DNA of 10,686 bases from an uncultured Oscillospiraceae bacterium (GTDB lineage: Bacteria > Bacillota > Clostridia > Oscillospirales > Oscillospiraceae), in assembly GCA_958438185.1 (NCBI GenBank), contig CAUBQU010000022.1:1-10686 (forward strand), written 5' to 3'. Under the pieces are notes generated by a model. That model did no database searches. It saw nothing but the letters and a program-made list of their open reading frames with translations, and was not told the DNA's origin. Both the position numbers and the translations under genes were made by a program. Shown one piece after another: positions 1 to 5,960 of this stretch. Numbering within the stretch: position 1 is the stretch's first letter; each line of letters starts with the position of its first letter.

Positions 1-806
1 CTCATAAGGGGGATTACGGGCGGGTGCTGCTGGTCTGCGGCAGCGTCGGCTTTACCGGCGCGGCGTCGCTGGCGGCCCGGGCTGCACTGCGGACCGGCGC
101 GGGGCTCATCACCGTCGCGACGCCGCGGCAGGTCTGGCCCATCGTCGCGGCGAAGCTGGACGAGCCAATGGTCATGCCGATGGCGGACGACGAAGCCGGG
201 CGGCTGAGCCTGCAGGCGGCGCCTGCGCTGACGCAGCTGCTTGCAAAGGCGGACGCCTGCCTCATCGGCCCGGGCCTGGGCCGGAGCGAGGCGTTAGATG
301 CGCTGGTCGCTGCCCTGGTGGGTGAGGCCCGCTGCCCCGTCGTCCTGGATGCCGATGGCATAAACGCCATGGCTGGGCATATAGATAGACTGCGTGAGGC
401 GGCCTGTCCGCTGATCCTGACGCCCCATGACGGCGAATTTCTCCGCCTGTCTCCCGGCGCTGCGCTGCCGCCTGCGGATTTTGATACCCGGGCGGACCGG
501 GCGCTGGCGCTTGCCCGGCAGCTTAGCGCGGTGGTCCTCCTGAAGGGCTACCGGACGGCCATTACCGACGGCACGCGGCTCTACCGCAACGAGACGGGGA
601 ACCCCGGCATGGCCACCGGCGGCAGCGGCGATGTCCTGGCGGGGATGCTGGTCTCGCTGCTGGGGCAGGGGCTTGCGCCGCTGGAAGCAGCGGCGGCAGC
701 GGCCTGGCTCCACGGCGCGGCAGGGGACCGCTGCGCGGCAGAGCGCGGGGAATACGGCATGACGCCCTCGGATCTCATCAACGCCGCTTCACGACTCTTA
801 CCATAA
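1..806 (+). CDS. nnrD: ADP/ATP-dependent (S)-NAD(P)H-hydrate dehydratase, 5'-truncated by window edge
   Basis: This enzyme dehydrates the S form of damaged NADHX/NADPHX back to NAD(P)H in the cytoplasm, using ADP or ATP, in the metabolite-repair pathway shared with the epimerase NnrE. The reading frame is open from base 3 and begins HKGDYGRVLLV, the family's N-terminal signature, so the true start lies upstream and the ATG at 24 is internal. Visible family motifs are FTGAASLAARAALRTGAGL, GPGLGRS (near base 270), LDADGIN, LTPHDGEF, VLLKG and NPGMATGGSGDVLAG. The catalytic Asp of GSGD is the codon at 630-632. The C-terminus looks complete, with TAA at 804-806. In many Firmicutes this domain is fused behind NnrE; whether that holds here cannot be seen. 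The next gene begins within a few bases, implying co-transcription. The protein is very Ala-rich, as expected at this GC content. Confidence 0.93.
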   Translation, partial: HKGDYGRVLLVCGSVGFTGAASLAARAALRTGAGLITVATPRQVWPIVAAKLDEPMVMPMADDEAGRLSLQAAPALTQLLAKADACLIGPGLGRSEALDALVAALVGEARCPVVLDADGINAMAGHIDRLREAACPLILTPHDGEFLRLSPGAALPPADFDTRADRALALARQLSAVVLLKGYRTAITDGTRLYRNETGNPGMATGGSGDVLAGMLVSLLGQGLAPLEAAAAAAWLHGAAGDRCAAERGEYGMTPSDLINAASRLLP

Positions 807-811
807 AGGAT

Positions 812-1393
812 GTGAAGCATTTGCGGCGAATTTTTGCGTTGCTGCCGGTGCTGCTGGCCTTGGCCGTGCTGCTGGGCAGCTGCACCGCGCCCGCGGCGTG
901 CATGGAGGAGGCGACGGCGTTCCGCGCTGCGCTGTGCAACGCGGGCGGCTGCAGCTTCCAGGCGGAGATCACAGCGGATCACGGCGATTATACGACGACC
1001 TTTACGCTCCAGTGCCGGTATGACACGCAGAGCGGGGCGCTGGATTTTACCGTCGCCGCCCCGGATTCCATCTCCGGCATCGCTGGGACAGTTGATACGG
1101 ACCGGAAGACTGTCACCTTTGCGGCCACTGCCCTGGAGACGCCCCTGCTGGCGGCGGAAAAATTAGCGCCGGTGGCGCTGCCCCAGGTGCTGGGCGAGAG
1201 CTGGGCCGGGTCGTACATCGCCCAGGCGGGCAGCGACCATGCGTATACCGTCGTGCTGTATCAAAACGGCTATGAGGACGATACGCTCCAGGTCGAGACC
1301 TGGTTTTCCGAGGGCGCGCCGGTCTACGCGTCGATCTGGTATGACGGTGTCAGCCAGGCGGGCGTGAAGCTCTCTGATTTTCAATTATACTAG
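812..1393 (+). CDS. Small secreted lipoprotein, unknown function
   Basis: This 193-residue protein probably sits on the outer face of the membrane. From the GTG at 812 it has a short basic start (MKHLRRIF), a hydrophobic run (ALLPVLLALAVLL) and a lipobox-like LGSC with Cys24 as the likely lipidated residue. The mature part is rich in beta-type sequence with alternating polar and hydrophobic residues (DYTTTFTLQCRYD, GTVDTDRKTVTFAATAL). It loosely recalls LolA-like or YdcC-like lipoproteins, but I cannot assign a family. The start is uncertain: AAAGGA at 805-810 is too close to the GTG at 812, while an in-frame TTG at 821 gives better spacing and still keeps a full signal peptide. The ATG at 810 is out of frame and meets a stop at once. 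The gene follows nnrD with a 5-bp gap. In B. subtilis a lipoprotein gene (ydcC) also lies just before alr, so the position may be conserved even if the sequence is not. Confidence 0.72.
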   Translation: MKHLRRIFALLPVLLALAVLLGSCTAPAACMEEATAFRAALCNAGGCSFQAEITADHGDYTTTFTLQCRYDTQSGALDFTVAAPDSISGIAGTVDTDRKTVTFAATALETPLLAAEKLAPVALPQVLGESWAGSYIAQAGSDHAYTVVLYQNGYEDDTLQVETWFSEGAPVYASIWYDGVSQAGVKLSDFQLY

Positions 1394-1395
1394 GT

Positions 1396-1417
1396 GTTTG
1401 GAAGCAAGGCTCCAAAC
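1396..1417 (+). other. Intercistronic hairpin between lipoprotein gene and alr
   Basis: GTTTGGA at 1396-1402 pairs exactly with TCCAAAC at 1411-1417. After one bulged A, GC at 1404-1405 can also pair with GC at 1409-1410, leaving an AAG loop. It begins 2 bases after the lipoprotein stop codon. No T-run follows, so it is not a typical intrinsic terminator. An RNA-processing, stability or attenuation role is possible but only inferred. Confidence 0.45.
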
Positions 1418-1433
1418 GCCGGATCACAGGCAT

Positions 1434-1440
1434 AGGAAGG
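1434..1440 (+). promoter_or_regulatory. Ribosome binding site of alr
   Basis: AGGAAGG lies 11 bases before the ATG at 1452. It supports that ATG over the in-frame TTG at 1398, which would add 18 unconserved residues and would fall inside the hairpin stem. Confidence 0.6.
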
Positions 1441-1451
1441 ACAAAAAGACA

Positions 1452-2624
1452 ATGGATCTACTAAAGCGGACATGGGCAGAAATTGATCTGGACCATCTGG
1501 AGTATAACTATCATCAGCTGCGGGGCCATGTGGCGGACGGCTGCCGGTTCCTGGGCGTCGTCAAGGCGGACGCGTACGGCCACGGGGCCGTGCAGGTCAG
1601 CCACACGCTGGAGGAGCTGGGGGCGGATTATCTGGCCGTCTCGAATCTCGAGGAGGCGGTGCAGCTGCGGCGGGCGGCTGTGCGGCTGCCGGTGCTGCTG
1701 CTGGGCTATACGCCCCCCCGCTATGCTGCGGAGATGGCGCAGATGAATGTCCACCAGGAGATCCACAGCCTGGAATACGCCCAGCGGCTGAGCCAGCGCC
1801 TGGAGGGGACGGGCCTGCGGCTGCCGGTGCATTGGAAGGTCGATACGGGCATGTCCCGCCTGGGCGTCAGCGCGGAGGACCCGGCCAAGGCCCTGGACGA
1901 GCTGCTGCAGATCGCCAGTCTGCCGAATCTCGCGCCCACTGGCGTCTTTACCCACTTTTCCGTGGCCGATTCTCTGGACCCGGCGGACCAGGCCTATACC
2001 CAGGGCCAGTTTGCCCGCTTCCAGGCCGTCTGCCAGGGGCTGGCGGACGCCGGGTATTGCGATCTCATCCGCCACTGTGCCAACTCCGGCGCGACGATCC
2101 AGTACCCGGACTATGCGCTGGATATGATCCGCCCCGGTATCGCGACCTACGGCCTTAGCCCGGAGCCCGCGCTGGCGGACCGGCTGCCGCTGCGCCCGGT
2201 CATGACCCTGCGGACGACGGTCAGCCAGGTGCGTGAATACGAAGCCGGGACCTATATCAGCTACGGCAGGACCTACTGCACCCCGGCACCGCGGCGGGTG
2301 GCAGTCCTGCCCATCGGCTATGCCGACGGGCTGCCCCGGCGTCTGTCGAACCGGGTCTCGTTCCTGGTCGGCGGGAAGCAGGCGCCGGTCATCGGGCGCA
2401 TCTGCATGGATATGTGCATGGTGGACGTCTCCGAAGCCGGGCCGGTCGGCGTGGGGGATGAGGTCGTCGTCTTCGGTCCGGTCCCCGGGGCCAATCGCTG
2501 CGACGATCTGGCCGCCCAGCTCGATACGATCTCGTATGAGCTGACCTGCGATATCAACAAGCGCATGACACGGCTCTATTTCCAGGGCGGCCGCCAGGTT
2601 GGCATTTTGCAGTATATCGTATAG
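1452..2624 (+). CDS. alr: Alanine racemase (PLP-dependent)
   Basis: This enzyme interconverts L- and D-alanine in the cytoplasm to supply D-Ala for peptidoglycan. The protein has 390 residues, normal for the family. The fold type III barrel starts with TWAEIDLDHLEYNY. The PLP-binding lysine is K38 in VVKADAYGHG. The second catalytic residue is Y271 in ISYGRTY, equivalent to Tyr265 of the Geobacillus enzyme. Other family motifs are HWKVDTGMSRLG, FTHFSVAD, RHCANSGAT, DMIRPGIATYGL, VLPIGYADGLPR and GRICMDMCMVDVS. The ATG at 1452 was chosen because an AGGAAGG precedes it and the family N-terminus starts there. The gene lies in the same direction as nnrD and the lipoprotein gene, with a 58-bp spacer holding a hairpin, and precedes mazF as alr does in many Firmicutes. 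Catalytic residues are intact, so it should be active. It could be the only alr or a paralogue; this window cannot tell. Confidence 0.97.
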   Translation: MDLLKRTWAEIDLDHLEYNYHQLRGHVADGCRFLGVVKADAYGHGAVQVSHTLEELGADYLAVSNLEEAVQLRRAAVRLPVLLLGYTPPRYAAEMAQMNVHQEIHSLEYAQRLSQRLEGTGLRLPVHWKVDTGMSRLGVSAEDPAKALDELLQIASLPNLAPTGVFTHFSVADSLDPADQAYTQGQFARFQAVCQGLADAGYCDLIRHCANSGATIQYPDYALDMIRPGIATYGLSPEPALADRLPLRPVMTLRTTVSQVREYEAGTYISYGRTYCTPAPRRVAVLPIGYADGLPRRLSNRVSFLVGGKQAPVIGRICMDMCMVDVSEAGPVGVGDEVVVFGPVPGANRCDDLAAQLDTISYELTCDINKRMTRLYFQGGRQVGILQYIV

Positions 2625-2724
2625 TGTAGTTATGCCGCACACCGGCGGGGCAGCGTGCGTAGAATGAAATGAGAGCCAGTGTGGCGGTATAAAACCGGCC
2701 TCTGCGTGGGAGAATACAGTTAGC

Positions 2725-2738
2725 GCACCGCGAGGTGC
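2725..2738 (+). other. Short GNRA-loop hairpin upstream of mazF
   Basis: GCACC at 2725-2729 and GGTGC at 2734-2738 form a 5-bp stem closed by a GCGA loop of GNRA type. It lies in the 147-bp alr-mazF gap. A GATTTTT tract starts only about 6 bases later, so it is a poor terminator; it might shape the mazF leader. The rest of the gap holds a smaller stem (GCCA 2675-2678 with TGGC 2682-2685) and a TATAAA at 2688-2693 without a convincing -35 box. Confidence 0.3.
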
Positions 2739-2771
2739 TGATAACGATTTTTCGCGGAGAGTGACAGCGAT

Positions 2772-3125
2772 ATGGATACAAAGGTAAAACGAGGCGACAT
2801 TTTCTACGCAGATCTGAGCCCGGTGGTGGGCAGTGAGCAGGGCGGGACCCGGCCTGTGCTGATCGTCCAGAACGATACGGGCAACAAGCATTCGCCCACG
2901 GTCATCGCCGCGGCCATCACCAGTCAGACCGGGAAGGCGCGGCTGCCGACCCATATCTCCCTGGCCGGTCATGAGGTCGGCCTGACGAAGGACTCCGTTG
3001 TGCTCCTGGAGCAGATTCGGACCATTGACAAAAAACGTCTGCGCGAGCATATGGGCAGGCTGGATGAAGCCCTGATGAACCAGGTCGACGGCGCCATCGC
3101 CGTCAGCTTTGGCCTGCATGGGTGA
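2772..3125 (+). CDS. mazF: MazF/EndoA (PemK-like) mRNA endonuclease toxin, no adjacent antitoxin gene
   Basis: MazF-family toxins are ribosome-independent, sequence-specific RNases that cut single-stranded mRNA; the B. subtilis member EndoA (NdoA) recognises UACAU. This 117-residue protein matches the clostridial/bacillar EndoA type along its whole length: VKRGDIFYADLSPVVGSEQGG, TRPVLIVQND, SPTVIAAAITSQ, LPTHISL, DSVVLLEQIRTIDKKRL. The residues equivalent to catalytic Arg25 and Thr48 of EndoA are present as R27 and T50, so the enzyme looks active. The ATG at 2772 is preceded by CGGAGAG at 2755-2761. Normally mazE (ndoAI) lies directly upstream and overlaps mazF. Here the upstream 147 bp encodes no ORF longer than about 11 codons on the + strand. 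Cut specificity may differ from EndoA and cannot be read from the sequence. Confidence 0.95.
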   Translation: MDTKVKRGDIFYADLSPVVGSEQGGTRPVLIVQNDTGNKHSPTVIAAAITSQTGKARLPTHISLAGHEVGLTKDSVVLLEQIRTIDKKRLREHMGRLDEALMNQVDGAIAVSFGLHG

Positions 3126-3150
3126 GAATGCAGGAAATACAGCATACAAT

Positions 3151-3179
3151 GCCCCGGATGGCAGTTTGCCGCCCGGGGC
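3151..3179 (+). terminator. Possible terminator hairpin after mazF (weak T-tract)
   Basis: GCCCCGG at 3151-3157 pairs with CCGGGGC at 3173-3179. GGCA at 3160-3163 pairs with TGCC at 3167-3170, separated from the outer stem by a 2x2 internal loop. This is a stable stem 25 bases after the mazF stop. The following bases (GTTGTGCGCTTGTG) are only moderately T-rich, so termination may be partial, or the hairpin may protect the mRNA 3' end. Confidence 0.55.
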
Positions 3180-3217
3180 GTTGTGCGCTTGTGTGGGGAG
3201 GATTTTGGAAGCTGTCG

Positions 3218-3246
3218 TTGCTTTTTCCTGTAGTGACGGTTATAAT
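3218..3246 (+). promoter_or_regulatory. Sigma-A-type promoter of the LRR-SLH surface protein gene
   Basis: A -35 box TTGCTT at 3218-3223 and a consensus -10 box TATAAT at 3241-3246 are separated by the ideal 17 bases. Transcription would start near 3253, leaving a leader of about 58 bases. This indicates that the surface protein gene is expressed independently of the alr-mazF block. Confidence 0.75.
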
Positions 3247-3267
3247 AGGGAGCAGAGAGTGACCCGT

Positions 3268-3282
3268 TCCGCAGAATGCGGA
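3268..3282 (+). promoter_or_regulatory. Inverted repeat in the leader of the surface protein gene
   Basis: TCCGC at 3268-3272 and GCGGA at 3278-3282 form a perfect 5-bp dyad around AGAAT. It lies about 15 bases after the predicted transcription start and 15 bases before the AAGGAGG ribosome binding site (3297-3303). It could act as an operator or a small 5' mRNA hairpin; the function is inferred only. Confidence 0.35.
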
Positions 3283-3310
3283 CAGAAAAAGAAATCAAGG
3301 AGGATACCAG

Positions 3311-5734
3311 ATGAAACGATGGTGTTATCGCATCGCGCTGTGCCTGTGCGTCTGCTTGCTGACGCTGGGGCTGTGCGGCAGGATGGAGGCAGCGGAGGTC
3401 GTAGACTCCGGCACCTGTGGAGAGAGCCTGACCTGGTCGCTGGATGGCGACGGCGTTTTGACGATCCGCGGCACGGGCGAAATGACGGACTATCAGACTA
3501 ATTCGACCGCGTGGGAGGGCAATAGGTGGAAGATCAAAAGCGTCGTGGTCGAATCGGGGGTCACGTCGATTGGTGCGAACGCCTTTTATTATGTGGTTAA
3601 TGCGTCCACGATTACGCTCCCCACAAGCGTGACAAAAATCGGGGCAGGCGCCTTTTCCTGTTGCAGTGCGTTGACGAGTATCACGCTGCCGAACGGTATC
3701 ACATCGATCGGCGCGGAGGCTTTTTCCTATTGCAGTGCGTTGACGGGTATCGCGCTGCCGAACCGTGTCACGTCGATTGGAGAGCGGACCTTTTTCGGTT
3801 GCAGTGCGTTGACGAGCATCACACTGCCGGACAGTGTTACGGAGATCGGAGATTATACCTTTTTTAATTGCGATGCGCTGACGAGTATCGCGCTGTCAGC
3901 GAATATCACAAGCATCGGTCAATCGGCGTTCTCTGGCTGCAGCAGCCTGGCGCAGATCACATTGCCTGCACGCCTGCGGGAGATCAGCGATAACACCTTT
4001 TCCGACTGCAGTAGCTTGCAAACGATCACGATCCCGCAGGGCGTGACAAGCATCCGCTATGCAGCATTCAGCGGCTGCAGCGGCTTAACGAACATTACGA
4101 TCCCGGATAGTGTAACGAGCATCGGCGGTTATGTGTTTCGGGGTTGCAGCAGCTTGCGGCAAATCACGCTGCCGGACAGCCTCACGAGCCTTGCCTGGGA
4201 TGTATTTAGAGACTGCAGCAGCCTGGAGCGTATTGTGATCCCTGCGCGTGTGACCGAAATCCCGGGTGAAGCCTTCTGGGGGTGCACCAATCTGAAAAGC
4301 GTTACGCTGCCGGATGACGTCGAGATCATCGGGGGGAACGCATTCCTGGATTGCATCAATTTGGAGCAGATTACGCTGCCGGATGGCGTGTGGGTAATCA
4401 ACGGTTCTGCCTTCCGGGGCTGCAGCAGCCTGAAAAGCATTGAGCTGCCGGACCGTGTAACGAGTATCAGCGCATCTACGTTTCAGGGCTGCAGCAGTCT
4501 GACGGAGATCCGCATCCCGGACGAGGTTCGGGCGATCGGAAAATCTGCGTTCCAGGGCTGCAGCAGTCTGCAGCACGCTACGCTTTCGCGTGGCCTGCAG
4601 AAGATCGGCGAATCTGCCTTTGAAGGCTGCGGTCAATTGCAGCGCATTGTCATCCCGGACCAAGTGACGAGCATTGGCGCTTATGCGTTCTACAACTGCA
4701 AAGCGCTCAAGGCCACCGGGTTTGCTGGCGACGCGCCGGAGCTTGGCACCCGCGCTTTCTGGATGGACGGGGAGAATGCGACAGTATCCGCGATCCCGGG
4801 CCTGGTGCTCTCCTACATCGCAGGCAAAGAAAACTGGACGACGCCAAGCTACAGCGGCTACCCGACCACCCTGTGGGACTGCAAGGTCTTCTCCCACTGG
4901 TATCTGGATACGGTAACGAAGCCGACCTGCACGGCGGAAGGGTATACGGCCCACACCTGCGCCGCCTGCGGCGATACGTATCGCGATTCCTATGTGGCGA
5001 GGGCAGAACATAACTATTATACGATAGAAGTGTGTGGCGCGAGCTGTACAGAGGAAGGCTATGTGATCATGGAATGCGGTAGCTGCGGCGATCGCTACCG
5101 GGATCAAATCGTCCCGGCGCTGGGGCATCAGTATGCCAATGGCTTCTGCATACGCTGCGGGGCGGAGGATTCGCTCGGATTTTCGGATGTTTCGGCAAAC
5201 GCCTGGTATGCGAGTGCGGTGCAGTATGCGGTCGAACATGGTTTGATGGCGGGCGTTGGGAACGGCCGGTTTGGGCCGGAGGAGCCGATGACCCGGGCGA
5301 TGCTGGTGACGGTGCTGTGGCGCTACGCCGGGCGGCCGGAGGCGGGGGAAAATCCGTTTACGGATGTCCCTGCTGGGCAGTGGTATACGGAAGCGGTCAC
5401 CTGGGCGGCGGAAAACGGTGTCGTCAGCGGCGTCGGCAATGGCCGGTTCGCGCCCAACGGGAATATCACCCGGGAGCAGATGGCGTCCATCCTGTTCCGC
5501 TACGCGAAGCTGACGGGGCTGGACACCAGCAAGCGGGGCGAGCTCGCGGGCTTTCCGGATGAAGGCCAGGTCAGCGGCTGGGCGCGGGAGGCACTGTCCT
5601 GGGCCGTCGGCGAGGGGATCATCAGCGGCACTGCCGAAGGCGGCCGGACGATCCTGAAGCCCCAGGGCAACGCGACCAGAGCCCAAGTCGCCTCCATCCT
5701 GATGCGGTTTATCCGAAACAGCGAGAAGGCGTAA
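3311..5734 (+). CDS. BspA-like leucine-rich-repeat surface protein with Cys-rich module and three SLH domains
   Basis: This 807-residue exported protein probably binds secondary cell-wall polymer through its C-terminus and displays a repeat domain outward. In order: a signal peptide (basic start, hydrophobic core about residues 8-22, cleavage near 27-29); a short module with CGESLTWSLDGDGVLTIRG, common ahead of such repeats; 17 LRR_5/TpLRR repeats of exactly 23 residues (84-474), each of the form VTSIGxxAF-xGCSSL-xxITLPDS, plus a decayed copy after; a Cys-rich region (C540, C550, C553, C575, C579, C589, C592, C613, C616) with two CTxEGY...CxxCGDxYRD units and a final CxxCG; and three SLH domains starting at about F624, F683 and F748. 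The start has an AAGGAGG at 7 bases' spacing. Its own promoter and terminator make it monocistronic. BspA-type LRR proteins are linked to adhesion to host proteins in Bacteroides/Tannerella and Treponema; that role here is inference. The repeat part reads AT-richer than the flanking genes. Confidence 0.93.
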   Translation: MKRWCYRIALCLCVCLLTLGLCGRMEAAEVVDSGTCGESLTWSLDGDGVLTIRGTGEMTDYQTNSTAWEGNRWKIKSVVVESGVTSIGANAFYYVVNASTITLPTSVTKIGAGAFSCCSALTSITLPNGITSIGAEAFSYCSALTGIALPNRVTSIGERTFFGCSALTSITLPDSVTEIGDYTFFNCDALTSIALSANITSIGQSAFSGCSSLAQITLPARLREISDNTFSDCSSLQTITIPQGVTSIRYAAFSGCSGLTNITIPDSVTSIGGYVFRGCSSLRQITLPDSLTSLAWDVFRDCSSLERIVIPARVTEIPGEAFWGCTNLKSVTLPDDVEIIGGNAFLDCINLEQITLPDGVWVINGSAFRGCSSLKSIELPDRVTSISASTFQGCSSLTEIRIPDEVRAIGKSAFQGCSSLQHATLSRGLQKIGESAFEGCGQLQRIVIPDQVTSIGAYAFYNCKALKATGFAGDAPELGTRAFWMDGENATVSAIPGLVLSYIAGKENWTTPSYSGYPTTLWDCKVFSHWYLDTVTKPTCTAEGYTAHTCAACGDTYRDSYVARAEHNYYTIEVCGASCTEEGYVIMECGSCGDRYRDQIVPALGHQYANGFCIRCGAEDSLGFSDVSANAWYASAVQYAVEHGLMAGVGNGRFGPEEPMTRAMLVTVLWRYAGRPEAGENPFTDVPAGQWYTEAVTWAAENGVVSGVGNGRFAPNGNITREQMASILFRYAKLTGLDTSKRGELAGFPDEGQVSGWAREALSWAVGEGIISGTAEGGRTILKPQGNATRAQVASILMRFIRNSEKA
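3560..4732 (+). repeat. 17 tandem 69-bp units encoding LRRs
   Basis: Seventeen consecutive in-frame units of exactly 69 bp each encode a 23-residue TpLRR. Neighbouring units share DNA blocks, for example GGCTGCAGCAG around the conserved GCSS, and TGCAGTGCGTTGACG in three adjacent early units (about 3662-3816). No unit has an insertion or deletion. Such arrays can gain or lose units by recombination. Confidence 0.9.
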
Positions 5735-5774
5735 CAAAGTACACACAACAAAGCACCCATAACAAAATACAATC
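5733..5774 (+). repeat. Three tandem 14-bp repeats beginning in the stop codon
   Basis: AACAAAGTACACAC (5733-5746), AACAAAGCACCCAT (5747-5760) and AACAAAATACAATC (5761-5774) follow head to tail, starting with the last two bases of the TAA stop. A weak fourth copy may follow. The stretch is almost free of G and lies between the stop codon and the terminator. The function is unknown. Confidence 0.65.
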
Positions 5775-5785
5775 GAAAACAGAAC

Positions 5786-5831
5786 GCCCCCACCGGCCTC
5801 CCTTACAGGGCGGACCGGCGGGGCATTTTTT
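5786..5831 (+). terminator. Intrinsic terminator of the surface protein gene
   Basis: GCCCC at 5786-5790 pairs with GGGGC at 5820-5824. CCGG at 5793-5796 pairs with CCGG at 5815-5818, and CCCT at 5800-5803 with AGGG at 5807-5810. A six-T run at 5826-5831 follows, giving a classical Rho-independent terminator. Confidence 0.85.
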
Positions 5832-5960
5832 GTGTGCGCCAGGCCCCACGGAAGGGGGGCGGGTACTGCGGCTGTGGATTGGCGTACGGGGAGCGGCGAA
5901 GGTCGCGGTTCTTGCTGCGCTGGCAGTGGCATACAATGGCCTGAAGGGAGATGACGCTTT
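5832..5960 (+). other. Intergenic leader of the Cys-rich hypothetical gene
   Basis: This GC-rich spacer has no ORF of note. The only promoter-like element is TACAAT at 5932-5937 with weak -35 candidates: TTCTTG at 17 bases or TTGCTG at 14 bases. AAGGGAG at 5944-5950 is the ribosome binding site for the GTG at 5961. If the TACAAT is used, the leader would be under 25 bases. Confidence 0.35.

Noticed and set aside
2665-2693. Possible mazF promoter (TATAAA with TGAAAT)
   Set aside because: The -35 box matches the consensus at only about two positions, so it is not listed as a promoter; the TATAAA is mentioned in the gap description.
2554-2781. 75-codon minus-strand frame over the alr-mazF gap, considered as a hidden antitoxin
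   Set aside because: It overlaps the ends of both genes, lacks a ribosome binding site and AbrB/MazE-like features, and is Cys/Arg-rich as expected by chance.
1461-3149. 562-codon open frame on the minus strand across alr and mazF
   Set aside because: It is antisense to two certain genes, reads through the intergenic gap, has Arg/Gln/His-rich content typical of a GC-rich shadow frame, and shows no known motif.
3109-3501. 130-codon + strand frame bridging mazF and the surface gene
   Set aside because: It spans a hairpin, a promoter and the ribosome binding site of the next gene, and the translation has no family resemblance.
4085-5932. 615-codon open frame on the minus strand opposite the LRR-SLH gene
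   Set aside because: Its apparent repeats simply mirror the 69-bp LRR units. It also crosses the intrinsic terminator, and no start signal or domain is seen.
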